Of a stretch of DNA of 37,193 nt, positions 28,252-37,193 are shown one piece after another (position 1 is the first letter of the stretch; each line of letters starts with the position of its first letter). Under the pieces are notes generated by a model. The model saw nothing but the letters and a program-made list of their open reading frames with translations, ran no database searches and was not told where the DNA came from. Origin of the DNA: Candidatus Stercoripulliclostridium merdipullorum (lineage in GTDB: Bacteria; Bacillota; Clostridia; Christensenellales; DTU072); the NCBI GenBank assembly GCA_018713745.1, contig DVOH01000016.1, positions 79,604-116,796 of the forward strand, read 5' to 3'. The translations under genes and the position numbers were made by a program.

Positions 28252-29718
28252 TCAAAGATACTCGGGGTCGCAGGTGATGTTGATGCCCAGTTTGCGGTAG
28301 ATCTGCAATTCGGCTTCGTCCAGCATCGCCGAAGCGTGGGCTTCGCATCCCCGAAGCTCCTTGAGCATTGTCAGGACGTATTCGACCGTCGGGTTGGTCG
28401 TTGCCGAAAATGACAGGGCGATCAGCGTTTCTTCGAGGTTGAGGCGGGTTGCTTCCGCTTTCAGCGTGTCGCGCTTCAGGCTTTGGATGGTCTCGATCGC
28501 GGCGGGCGAAATCAGTTTGATGGGGTCGGCAAGCCCCGCAAGTTTTTTGATGGCGTTCATAATGACGGCGGCGGAAGCGTCCAGCGTCGATTTCTCTTTG
28601 CCCACGGTCAGCGTGCCGTCCGGGAGTTGCAGGGCGATGGCGTGGCGGCCCGTCTTTTGCGCGGCGGCACGCGCTTTGGCGACGACTGCGCGATCGGCGG
28701 GGGAAATCCCCATGTCGTTCATCAGGATTTCGACGCGGTGCGCGGTGTCGAGATCGCATCTGCCTTGCTTATAGTCGCAATAAACTTTGAAATATCTGCG
28801 GATGATCTCTTGCTGTGCGGCTTTTTGGACGGCTTCGTCGTCTTCGATGGCGTAGCCGACCATATTGACGCCCATATCGGTCGGGGACTGATAAATTTTG
28901 TCGTCGCCGAGAATTCTTGCGAGAATGTTTTTGACGACAGGGAAAATCTCCAGATCGCGGTTGTAGTTGACCGTCGACACACCGTACGCTTCGAGGTGGA
29001 AATAGTCGATCATGTTGCGGTCCTTGAGGTCGGCGGTTGCCGCTTCGTACGCAATGTTGACGGGATGCTTCAGCGGAAGGTTCCAGACGGGGAAGGTTTC
29101 AAACTTCGCGTAGCCCGCTTTGATGCCCCGCTTGTATTCGTGATAAAGCTGAGAGAGGCAGGTGGCAAGTTTGCCCGAGCCGGGTCCGGGGGCGTTGACA
29201 ACGACAAGGGGACGCGTCGTTTCGATGTAGGGGTTGGCGCCGTATCCTTCGTCGCTGACAATCAGATTGACGTCGTTGGGGTAGCCTTTGGTGAATTTGT
29301 GGACGTACACCTTTTCGCCCAGCCGTTCGAGCTTGTTCTTGAAAATCAGCGCGGCGGGTTGCTCGGTGAACTGCGTAATTACGATCGAGCTGACCAGAAG
29401 CCCCAGTCCGCGCAGGTTTTTGATCAGCCTGAGAAGCTCCGCTCCGTAATTGATGCCGAAGTCGGCACGCATTTTGTTTTTTTCGATATCACCCGCGCTG
29501 ATGCAAAAAATAATTTCGCACTTGTCTTTCAGGTTTTGCAGAATTTTGGTTTTGACGTTGGGATCGAATCCCGGCAGTACGCGGGCGGCATGCAGATCGT
29601 CAAACAGCTTTCCGCCAAATTCGAGATACAGTTTGTTGTTGAAACGCTCGATGCGTTCGAGTATCCGCGCCGTTTGTTTTTCGACATACAAAGCGTTGTT
29701 GAACCCTTGCTTCATCAT
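28252..29718 (-). CDS. DUF1846 family protein
   Basis: MMKQGFNNALYVEKQTARILERIERFNNKLYLEFGGKLFDDLHAARVLPGFDPNVKTKILQNLKDKCEIIFCISAGDIEKNKMRADFGINY. Confidence 0.9.
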   Translation of the reverse strand: MMKQGFNNALYVEKQTARILERIERFNNKLYLEFGGKLFDDLHAARVLPGFDPNVKTKILQNLKDKCEIIFCISAGDIEKNKMRADFGINYGAELLRLIKNLRGLGLLVSSIVITQFTEQPAALIFKNKLERLGEKVYVHKFTKGYPNDVNLIVSDEGYGANPYIETTRPLVVVNAPGPGSGKLATCLSQLYHEYKRGIKAGYAKFETFPVWNLPLKHPVNIAYEAATADLKDRNMIDYFHLEAYGVSTVNYNRDLEIFPVVKNILARILGDDKIYQSPTDMGVNMVGYAIEDDEAVQKAAQQEIIRRYFKVYCDYKQGRCDLDTAHRVEILMNDMGISPADRAVVAKARAAAQKTGRHAIALQLPDGTLTVGKEKSTLDASAAVIMNAIKKLAGLADPIKLISPAAIETIQSLKRDTLKAEATRLNLEETLIALSFSATTNPTVEYVLTMLKELRGCEAHASAMLDEAELQIYRKLGINITCDPEYL

Positions 29719-29968
29719 ATGCTCTCTCCTCGATTCAATCCCGTTCAGTATACACCAATCCGCGGGGACTGTCAATGATTTCGGACGCGCCCGAACCCCT
29801 TTTCGGGGTTGACAGAAAGGTCGGAAATCTTTATAATGTTGGTGGCGTTTTCGGGGCGTTCGGGCAACCGGAAAGACCGTGCATTCAGTCAAATTTTAGA
29901 CCGAGTTCAGCTGTCGTTCATATTGGTCGGCTATAATACTCTCATTATTGTATTATCGTAGGTGAAAT

Positions 29969-31105
29969 ATGCAGTATCAATACCATTACGAAGACCGATC
30001 GGACATCCGTCCGCCCAAAAAGCACAATCACGTTCTTGCCGTGATCGTCGCGGTTGTGACGGTGGCGGGGCTGTGCGTCGCCTCGGGTTTGCTGGGCGCG
30101 GCGTTTCAGCGCAAGTCGCAGGGCAGACTGATCCCCACGACTTCGATCGTCTACCAAGGGACGGATACCCATCCCCTCAAGCACTATACCGAAAACGGCG
30201 AGTTGACCGTAGAGGGCGTCGCGGCGGTTTGCGCGCCTTCGGTTGTCGAAATCCGTACCGAAGAAGTGGTGGGCGGCGGATTTTTTCAGCAATACATCGA
30301 GCAGGGCGCGGGGAGCGGCGTCATTGTCAGCGATAACGGATATATTGTCACCAACCATCACGTCGTCGACGGCGCCGAAGAAATCGTCGTAACGATCAGC
30401 GACGGGCAGCAGGCGCGTGCAACTCTTGTCAATTCGGACGCCGTGACCGATATCGCCGTCATCAAGATCGAAGCCGAAGGGCTGATCCCCGCCGTAATTT
30501 ATGCGGGGGAAGACGACGGGTTGAGAGTCGGGCAAACCGTCGTTGCCATCGGCAATCCCCTCGGAAGTCTCGGCGGCTCGGTGACGGACGGCATCATCAG
30601 CGCGTTGGAGCGCGACGTTGTCGTCGACGGGCAGAAGATGAAGCTGATGCAGACCAACGCCGCCATCAATCCCGGCAACTCGGGAGGCGGATTGTTCAAC
30701 ACCCACGGCGAGCTGATCGGGATCGTCAACGCCAAAAAATCGGGTACCGATGTCGAGGGTTTGGGATTCGCAATCCCGATCAAGACGGCATGGACGGTGG
30801 CGTCCGATATCATGAGTTACGGTTATGTGAAAGGTCGGGTCGACCCCGACGCGATCTCTTTCAACGAGATTGCGTCCAACTCGCTGTTCGGACAAAAGCG
30901 CGGGCTTTATGTCGTATCGGCACCGGGAACGCCGTTTGAGACGGGCGACTATATCGTTACCGTGGACGGACAGTCGATCAAAACCAAAAAAGAGTGGAAC
31001 GCTTTGCTGAGCGAAAAGAAAGCGGGCGAGCAGGTTGCCGTCGTCGTCGAACGCAAGGGCGTGGCGCGCGAGCTGAGCTATACGTTGCCCGAAAAGAAAG
31101 CATAG
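29969..31105 (+). CDS. HtrA/DegP-like trypsin-type serine protease with PDZ domain, membrane anchored
   Basis: GSGVIVSDNGYIVTNHHVVDGAEEI; TDIAVIKIEA; QTNAAINPGNSGGGLFNTHGELIGIVNAK; C-terminal YIVTVDGQSIKTKKEWNALL. Confidence 0.94.
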   Translation: MQYQYHYEDRSDIRPPKKHNHVLAVIVAVVTVAGLCVASGLLGAAFQRKSQGRLIPTTSIVYQGTDTHPLKHYTENGELTVEGVAAVCAPSVVEIRTEEVVGGGFFQQYIEQGAGSGVIVSDNGYIVTNHHVVDGAEEIVVTISDGQQARATLVNSDAVTDIAVIKIEAEGLIPAVIYAGEDDGLRVGQTVVAIGNPLGSLGGSVTDGIISALERDVVVDGQKMKLMQTNAAINPGNSGGGLFNTHGELIGIVNAKKSGTDVEGLGFAIPIKTAWTVASDIMSYGYVKGRVDPDAISFNEIASNSLFGQKRGLYVVSAPGTPFETGDYIVTVDGQSIKTKKEWNALLSEKKAGEQVAVVVERKGVARELSYTLPEKKA

Positions 31106-31128
31106 ACGGCTGAAAGGGAGGAGGAGCC

Positions 31129-31812
31129 ATGAACAAAATTCTGATAGTTGACGACGAAGCGCAAATCCGCACGATTGTCGGCAAATACGGCGCGATCGAG
31201 GGGTATACGGTCGACGAGGCGACCAACGGATTCGAAGCGATCGAGATGGTCAAACGGGGGACGTACGACCTGGTGATCATGGACGTCATGATGCCCGAGC
31301 TGGACGGATTTTCCGCCGTGCGCGAAATCCGTAAGTTCAGCAATCTGCCGATCATTATGTTGTCGGCGCGGACGGAGGAGTATGACCGGATCAACGGGTT
31401 TGAGATCGGGATCGACGATTACGTCACCAAGCCGTTTTCGCCGAAAGAGCTGATGTTGCGGATCAAAACCATTCTCAATCGCGTGCGGCAGGCGCCGGCG
31501 GCGGGGGAAGTGTTTGACAACGGAAGACTGAAGGTCGACTTTGCGGCGCGCCTGGTGTATGTCGACGGCGAACGCGTCGACCTTTCGCCCAAAGAGTACG
31601 AATTATTGTTTTATATGGTAAAAAACCGCGGGCTTGCTTTGTCGCGTGAAAAATTACTGAACGAAGTCTGGGGATACGATTTCTACGGCGATGACCGCAC
31701 GTTGGACACGCATATCAAACTGCTCCGCAAAAGTCTCGGGGCATGCAGCGATTCGATCGTGACCCTGCGCGGGATGGGGTATCGTTTTGAAAGCGACAAA
31801 GTCGGCGGTTGA
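31129..31812 (+). CDS. OmpR/PhoB-family response regulator
   Basis: MNKILIVDDEAQIRTIV, DLVIMDVMMPELDGF, DDYVTKPFSPKEL, C-terminal wHTH LSPKEYELLFYMVKNRG...DDRTLDTHIKLLRKSLG. Confidence 0.95.
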   Translation: MNKILIVDDEAQIRTIVGKYGAIEGYTVDEATNGFEAIEMVKRGTYDLVIMDVMMPELDGFSAVREIRKFSNLPIIMLSARTEEYDRINGFEIGIDDYVTKPFSPKELMLRIKTILNRVRQAPAAGEVFDNGRLKVDFAARLVYVDGERVDLSPKEYELLFYMVKNRGLALSREKLLNEVWGYDFYGDDRTLDTHIKLLRKSLGACSDSIVTLRGMGYRFESDKVGG

Positions 31813-33352
31813 GCCCGTTCGGCAGGACGCAAAACCGTCGGGAAAAACCCAACCTCCCCTCGCGGAAGAACGGAAATCACCGCAAAAATCGCGTAGCCGC
31901 ATCGGTCTGAAATGGAAATTGTTTATTATTATCGGAAGTTTTGCCGTGGTAATGATTGTTTTTGTGTGGGTATTTGCGATGTTTTTGGTCGACAAATCGT
32001 ACCGCACGGTCAAAATCAATACCGTCAAAGCCAACGCCAAAAGCATTGTCGAAAACATTAACAACGACAATCTCGGGCTTTTGCTCGACCGCATCGCCTA
32101 CGAAAGCGATACCTGCCTGATGATTGTCGGCGAGGACGGAACCGTCGTTTATGACGTCGGAGAAGGACAGCGGGTTTGCTTGATCCATCATCTCAGCTCG
32201 GACGGAATTGCCGAAAAGATTTCGCTTGCCAAGATTAAAGGGAGCGGCTATCTCGAAACTACGGTCCTCAGCGAAATTCTCGATGAAGATTACAGCCCCG
32301 GCGATTTCGCGGGGACTGCGCCTTCGGAAGAAGCCGATGTGCTCGAAAGCCTTTTGTATGTCGAACTGACCCGTGCGGGCGACGGCAAGGAGTATGCCGT
32401 TATTCTGAATACCGTGATCACGCCCGTGACGGCGGTGACGGGTACGGCGGCATTTCAGGCGGTTCTGCTGACGGCAGGGATTTTGGTTTTGTCGATGATC
32501 GTCGCGTTTGCCATGAGCAAACTGATCGCAAGTCCCATCGAGTCGCTTAACCGCACGGCAAAACGCATTGCCGGCGGGAAGTGGGACGTCGATTTCCAAT
32601 GCAGCGGCTATACCGAAATCGAAGAGCTGAAAGATACCTTGAACTACGCCGCGGGAGAGCTGAAAGAACTCGATCGTTACCGCAAGGAATTGTTGGCAAA
32701 CGTTTCGCACGATCTCCGCACGCCGCTTACGCTGATTAAAGCGTACAGCGAAATGATGCGGGATATTCCTTCCGAGAATACGCCCGAAAACCTGCAGACC
32801 GTCATCGACGAAACCGAGCGCCTCAGCAATCTCGTCGAAGATATGCTTAACGTCTCCAATATTCAGAGCGGCGGCAGGGATTTTAAGATCGAGCGCTTCG
32901 ATCTTGCCGCAACGATCGGTACGCTGCTTGACCGACACGGCAAACTTCTCAGCGGGATGGGCTACGAAGTGCGTTACGAAAACAAGACCCCGCTTCCCGT
33001 CATGGCGGACGAACAAAAAATCGTACAAGTCGTATACAATCTCGTCAACAATGCCGTCAATTATGCAGGGGCGGACAATCTGGTCATCGTGCGCGCGTTT
33101 GTGCGCGACAACCGGTTCGCGCGCGTCGAGGTCGAAGACCACGGCGCGGGCATCGACGTCAACATTCTGCCGCATATCTGGGATCGGTATTATAAGTCCA
33201 ACAAAGTTCATCGCCGCGCGTCGGTCGGGACGGGGCTCGGACTCAGTATCGTCAAGTCGGTGATGAGCGCGATGCCGGGCGGCGTGTACGGCGTCGACAG
33301 CGACGAAGGGAAGGGCAGTATATTTTATATTGAACTGCCCCTCAGCAGATAA
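31787..33352 (+). CDS. Sensor histidine kinase (HAMP, HisKA, HATPase_c); start uncertain (TTG overlapping the RR)
   Basis: FAMSKLIASPIESLNRTAKRIAGG HAMP; VSHDLRTPLTLIKAYSEMMRD H-box; VYNLVNNAVNYAG, DHGAGID, GTGLGLSIVKSVM. Confidence 0.94.
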   Translation: MKATKSAVEPVRQDAKPSGKTQPPLAEERKSPQKSRSRIGLKWKLFIIIGSFAVVMIVFVWVFAMFLVDKSYRTVKINTVKANAKSIVENINNDNLGLLLDRIAYESDTCLMIVGEDGTVVYDVGEGQRVCLIHHLSSDGIAEKISLAKIKGSGYLETTVLSEILDEDYSPGDFAGTAPSEEADVLESLLYVELTRAGDGKEYAVILNTVITPVTAVTGTAAFQAVLLTAGILVLSMIVAFAMSKLIASPIESLNRTAKRIAGGKWDVDFQCSGYTEIEELKDTLNYAAGELKELDRYRKELLANVSHDLRTPLTLIKAYSEMMRDIPSENTPENLQTVIDETERLSNLVEDMLNVSNIQSGGRDFKIERFDLAATIGTLLDRHGKLLSGMGYEVRYENKTPLPVMADEQKIVQVVYNLVNNAVNYAGADNLVIVRAFVRDNRFARVEVEDHGAGIDVNILPHIWDRYYKSNKVHRRASVGTGLGLSIVKSVMSAMPGGVYGVDSDEGKGSIFYIELPLSR

Positions 33353-33468
33353 TTGAATAACGTTCACGCAAAATTCATATTACCGCCCTTTGAAAAACAG
33401 ATAGCCTTGTTAAGATATAACCATCAAAAGGATACGCCGACTTCCCCAAAAACAATCAGGCGTACACA

Positions 33469-33590
33469 AGGGCTTGCCGGTTCGGTTGCGTAAGCAACAA
33501 CCAAAAGTTTTAAATCCCTCCTCCTTATCCCTATATAATCATCCAAAATCCTAAATCCCAAAAAAGAGAGTCGGCAAGCCCTCTTTTTTT
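33469..33590. repeat. Long-spaced 11-bp inverted repeat ending in a T tract
   Basis: AGGGCTTGCCG (33469-33479) and CGGCAAGCCCT (33572-33582), then T run. Confidence 0.7.
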
Positions 33591-33620
33591 TTGCAAAGAG
33601 CGGGGGAAGGGGGCAAACGG

Positions 33621-33649
33621 TTGACACCCGACGGGTGCGTCATTATAAT
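33621..33649 (+). promoter_or_regulatory. Consensus sigma-70-type promoter for gatCAB
   Basis: TTGACA (33621-33626) - 17 nt - TATAAT (33644-33649); palindrome CACCCG-A-CGGGTG in the spacer. Confidence 0.82.
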
Positions 33650-33681
33650 TAAAACATCAGATTTTCCGAGAGGAACTTTTT

Positions 33682-33960
33682 ATGGTAGAGCGTGAAGAAG
33701 TGATCAAACTCGCGAGGCTGTCCAAACTTGCGTTTTCGCCCGAAGAGATCGATCGGTTTACCGTCGATATGCAGGCGATCGTAGCGTTTGCCGACCGCAT
33801 TGCGGCGGCGGAAGGCGCGGCGGAAGGCGCGCCCGAACCCGACAGCAGGTTGCGCGACGACGTTGTCGGGAAGAGTTTTTCGCAAGAAGAGATTCTCCGC
33901 AACGCGCCCGGAGAGCGGGGCGGATTTTTCCATCTGCCGAAGGAAGTGCAATTATGGTAG
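33682..33960 (+). CDS. gatC: Asp/Glu-tRNA amidotransferase subunit C
   Basis: EEVIKLARLSKLAFSPEEIDRFTVDMQAIVAFADRI...LRDDVV; overlaps gatA. Confidence 0.92.
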   Translation: MVEREEVIKLARLSKLAFSPEEIDRFTVDMQAIVAFADRIAAAEGAAEGAPEPDSRLRDDVVGKSFSQEEILRNAPGERGGFFHLPKEVQLW

Positions 33961-35384
33961 GCAAAATCGCTTATTACGCCGATTTGTTGCGGCAAAAACA
34001 ACTGTCTGCGCGGGAGCTGACCCAATCGTATCTCGATCGCATCGCGCGCGATAATCCCGCGCTTAACGCGTATATCACCGTCGCCGCCGACTTTGCGCTC
34101 GCGCAGGCGGACGCCGTCGACCGCAGACGGATGGCGGGAGAAGATTTGCCGATGCTTGCCGGAATCCCGATGACGGTTAAGGACAACATTTCGACCAAAG
34201 GGATTCTGACTACCTGCGCAAGCAAAATTTTGTCCAACTACGTCCCCGTATTTAACGCGTTTGCCGTCGAACGGATTTACGCAAACGGCGGCGTTATGCT
34301 CGGCAAAACCAATCTGGATGAGTTCGGGATGGGCTCGACCTGTGAGCACAGCGCGTACGGCGCAACCCGCAATCCCGTCGATCGCACCCGCGTTCCGGGC
34401 GGTAGTTCGGGGGGCGGAGCCGCCGCGGTTGCGGCAGATCTTGCCGTCTATGCGCTGGGATCGGATACCGGCGGATCCATCCGTCAGCCCTCGGCATTTT
34501 GCGGTACGGTAGGCTTTAAGCCCACCTACGGGATGGTGTCGCGTTGGGGGCTGATTGCCTATGCTTCGAGTCTTGATCAGATCGGCGTGATCGCTCCCAC
34601 CGTCGAAGACGCCGCCATCGTCACCGATGCCATCGCGTTGCCCGACCCGATGGACGCGACCTGTTCGCCCGCATCGCGCCCTTCGGCTTATGCGGGGCTG
34701 AAGCGCGACGTCAAAGGCCTGAAAATCGGCTTGATCCGCAACCTGTTCCGCGGGCTTAACCCCGTGATCGAAAACGCCGTGCGCGCCGCGGCGGAGCATT
34801 TCCGCACGCTGGGTGCCGAAGTCGTAGAGGTCGAAGCAGAACGCCTTGATCTCGTTTTGCCCGTTTATTATATTTTGGCATGCGCCGAAGCGGCGTCCAA
34901 CCTCAGTCGTTATGACGGCGTTCGGTACGGCGTCCGCGCAAAGGGCGCGACTTCGTTTGAAGAAATGGTCTGCAAAACCCGCAGCGAAGGGTTTGGCGAC
35001 GAGGTCAAACGCCGCATTATGCTCGGCAATTACGTTTTGAGTTCGGGTTACTTCGACGCCTATTACAAAAAAGCGCAGGAAATGCGCAACGGCTTGATCG
35101 CCGATCTCGACGCCTTGCTCCGCTCGGTCGACTGCCTCCTTGCGCCGACCGTCGCTTCCACCGCGTTCGGAATCGGAGAATTCAATTCTCTTTCTCCCGT
35201 CGAAATGTATTTGACCGACCTTTGCACCGTCCCCGTCAACGTGTGCGGACTGCCCGCAATCAGTCTGCCTTGCGGGAAGGACGAAAAGGGATTGCCCATC
35301 GGACTTCAGCTCATCGGCAAACGTTTTGCCGACGCCGATCTCCTGGCATACGCCAACGCTTACCAAACGACCCGGGAGGGATAA
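33954..35384 (+). CDS. gatA: Asp/Glu-tRNA amidotransferase subunit A
   Basis: GIPMTVKDNI, GKTNLDEFGMGSTCEHSAYGATRNPVDRTRVPGGSSGGGAAAVAADL, ALGSDTGGSIRQPSAFCG amidase signature. Confidence 0.97.
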   Translation: MVGKIAYYADLLRQKQLSARELTQSYLDRIARDNPALNAYITVAADFALAQADAVDRRRMAGEDLPMLAGIPMTVKDNISTKGILTTCASKILSNYVPVFNAFAVERIYANGGVMLGKTNLDEFGMGSTCEHSAYGATRNPVDRTRVPGGSSGGGAAAVAADLAVYALGSDTGGSIRQPSAFCGTVGFKPTYGMVSRWGLIAYASSLDQIGVIAPTVEDAAIVTDAIALPDPMDATCSPASRPSAYAGLKRDVKGLKIGLIRNLFRGLNPVIENAVRAAAEHFRTLGAEVVEVEAERLDLVLPVYYILACAEAASNLSRYDGVRYGVRAKGATSFEEMVCKTRSEGFGDEVKRRIMLGNYVLSSGYFDAYYKKAQEMRNGLIADLDALLRSVDCLLAPTVASTAFGIGEFNSLSPVEMYLTDLCTVPVNVCGLPAISLPCGKDEKGLPIGLQLIGKRFADADLLAYANAYQTTREG

Positions 35385-35387
35385 GCA

Positions 35388-36806
35388 ATGAGTTACGAAC
35401 TGATCGTAGGGCTCGAAACCCACGTCGAACTTTCGACCAAAACTAAAATTTTCTGTTCTTGTCCCACCAGCTTCGGCGATTCGCCCAACAGCAACTGCTG
35501 TCCCGTTTGCTTAGGATTTCCGGGCGCCTTGCCGCGGCTCAATCGCGCCGTCGTCGAGTACGCAGTCAAAGCGGGACTTGCAACCGACTGCAAGATCGGC
35601 AGAGTTTCGAAGATGGATCGCAAAAATTATGTCTATCCCGATCTGCCTAAGGCTTATCAGATTTCGCAGTTCGACCGTCCCCTTTGCTATGACGGCGGAA
35701 TGGATCTGTCAAGCGGCAATCGTATCCGCATTAACCGCATTCATATCGAAGAGGACGCCGGCAAGCTGATTCATACCGCGCAGGGCGTCTGTATCGATTA
35801 TAACCGCGGCGGAACGCCTTTGATCGAAATCGTGACCGAACCCGACTTCCGCAGTATCGAAGAAGTCCGTGAGTATGTCGAAAATCTTCGCTTAATCATG
35901 CGTTATCTCGACGTATCCGACTGCAAGATGCAGGAAGGCAGTATGCGCTGTGACGTCAACATTTCGGTGCGCCGCAAGGGCGAAACGCGCTTCGGAACCC
36001 GAACCGAACTGAAAAACATGAATTCGATTTCTTTCATCTGCAAGGCAATCGAAGTGGAGTATCAGCGCCAGATCGACGAGATCGAGCACGGCAGACCCAT
36101 CGTGCAGGAGACCCGTCGTTATGTCGAAAGCGGCAATTATACCGAATCGATGCGCGGGAAGGAGGACAGCCAGGATTATCGCTATTTTCGGGAGCCCGAT
36201 CTGCCGCTCGTCAACGTTTCGGACGCAGAAGTCGAAGCGCTTGCCGCGGCACTGCCCGAATTGCCTCGCGCAAAACTCAACCGCTATGTCGACGATTTCG
36301 GCATCAACGAGAAGGAAGCCCGACAGATCGTGCGTTATCCCGCGCTTGCAAAGTATTTCGAAGCGATGGCGGAGGGCGTCAACCCGCGTCAGGCAGCTAA
36401 CGTTATGCTGACGTATGTCTTCCGTTGTTTCGAGACCGACGAGCAAAAAGAAGAAGGGTGCGTCCCCGTTGCGGCGGAGGAACTCAACCGCGTCTTGCGC
36501 TATGCCGCGGAAGGTAAGCTCAATCAAAATGCCTTGAAAAAAGTCGTCGATACGATGCTGAAAGAAGGCAAAGGATTTGATGCGATTTTCACATTGGAGC
36601 AGTTTCAGGCTCCCGAAATCGACCTTTCGGCACTCTGTAAAGGAATTGTATCGGATAATCCGAAAATTGTTTCCAGCTATCTCGGCGGTGCCGAAAAGGC
36701 AATCGGCGCGTTGATCGGACAGGCGATGAAAGCGACCAAAGGCGCTGTCGATCCTGCCGCGATTCGTGCGGCGATTCTTGCCGCGATCGAGGAAGTTCGC
36801 GCATAA
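35388..36806 (+). CDS. gatB: Asp/Glu-tRNA amidotransferase subunit B
   Basis: YELIVGLETHVELSTKTKIFCSCPTSFGDSPNSNCCPVCLGFPGALPRLNRAVVEYAVKAGLA; RMDRKNYVYPDLPKAYQISQ-type motif; C-terminal Yqey region. Confidence 0.97.
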   Translation: MSYELIVGLETHVELSTKTKIFCSCPTSFGDSPNSNCCPVCLGFPGALPRLNRAVVEYAVKAGLATDCKIGRVSKMDRKNYVYPDLPKAYQISQFDRPLCYDGGMDLSSGNRIRINRIHIEEDAGKLIHTAQGVCIDYNRGGTPLIEIVTEPDFRSIEEVREYVENLRLIMRYLDVSDCKMQEGSMRCDVNISVRRKGETRFGTRTELKNMNSISFICKAIEVEYQRQIDEIEHGRPIVQETRRYVESGNYTESMRGKEDSQDYRYFREPDLPLVNVSDAEVEALAAALPELPRAKLNRYVDDFGINEKEARQIVRYPALAKYFEAMAEGVNPRQAANVMLTYVFRCFETDEQKEEGCVPVAAEELNRVLRYAAEGKLNQNALKKVVDTMLKEGKGFDAIFTLEQFQAPEIDLSALCKGIVSDNPKIVSSYLGGAEKAIGALIGQAMKATKGAVDPAAIRAAILAAIEEVRA

Positions 36807-36924
36807 ACAGCATCGTCAAAACGAGGGATACAATCGGAAAGCGGCGTCGGAAACGGCGCTTTTTTCGTGCAACGGATCGGTCCGATTTTTCCGTAATTGA
36901 AATAAATCGTAAAACCATATCGGG

Positions 36925-36952
36925 AATCGCCTTGCAGGGCGATTTTTTTTGG
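36925..36952 (+). terminator. Rho-independent terminator
   Basis: AATCGCC-TTGCAG-GGCGATT plus T8. Confidence 0.75.
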
Positions 36953-37072
36953 GATCGGGAATTCGGGCAGACTAATCGACGGCTGTCGACGTATTTCTTC
37001 TTTTTTCGTTTGGTTAGCTTAAAAATCACGCTTATTTAATATATACGCGTATGTGCGTGGTAAAATTTGGTG

Positions 37073-37101
37073 TTGACACGCGGGCGCGCTCAAGATATAA
37101 T
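37073..37101 (+). promoter_or_regulatory. Consensus sigma-70-type promoter
   Basis: TTGACA (37073-37078) - 17 nt - TATAAT (37096-37101). Confidence 0.85.
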
Positions 37102-37135
37102 GATGGTACAATCTATTCCTTTATGGAGGTTTACT

Positions 37136-37193
37136 ATGAAAAAGAGACTTTTAATTGCGCTCCTTGCGGTGCTGTTGATTGTCGCCTTAACGT
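37136..37193 (+). CDS. Start of a signal-peptide-bearing (secreted or lipoprotein) ORF, truncated by window end
   Basis: tatggaggtttact-ATG; MKKRLLIALLAVLLIVALT. Confidence 0.65.
   Translation, partial: MKKRLLIALLAVLLIVALT

Noticed and set aside
28483-29778. 431-aa plus-strand ORF
   Set aside because: Antisense to the clear DUF1846 gene.
31877-33367. 496-aa minus-strand ORF
   Set aside because: Antisense to the histidine kinase, which has full HAMP/HisKA/HATPase motifs.
33424-33627. 67-aa minus-strand ORF
   Set aside because: Overlaps the inverted-repeat/attenuator-like intergenic region; no RBS or family signal.

Overview
The window looks like a chromosomal segment of a Firmicutes/Clostridia-type bacterium (inferred from RBS style, gene families and moderately high GC). 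In order it holds: (1) a compact histidine operon, hisG(partial, short form)-hisD-hisC-hisB-hisH-hisA-hisF-hisIE; (2) a glycan-utilisation block with a GtaA/DUF4965-like protein, GH20 hexosaminidase, NahK-like N-acetylhexosamine kinase, CBM9-like protein and GalE, followed by a TSCPD protein; (3) an intact tRNA-Ala(GGC) in a rearranged non-coding zone with truncated tRNA copies, a 155-bp-offset tandem duplication, and two ~173-bp direct repeats flanking an AT-rich acyltransferase gene; (4) accessory genes: orphan ORF, GH16 lipoprotein, XRE regulator/lipoprotein pair, ABM protein, metallophosphoesterase, amidase-like/PG-binding protein, LRR/InlB-repeat lipoprotein and two decayed beta-helix/GH28-like genes; (5) a tightly packed four-gene operon with its own promoter and terminator, encoding two paralogous polytopic membrane proteins (the second DUF5692-like) around a CrtI/CrtISO-like FAD oxidoreductase and an FNR-type reductase with a C-terminal [2Fe-2S] domain. 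This operon is the best candidate for an undescribed system. (6) A YgjP-type metallopeptidase, DUF1846 protein, HtrA-RR-HK, gatCAB and the start of a final signal-peptide ORF complete the window. All calls come from reading the sequence and supplied ORFs; no searches were run.
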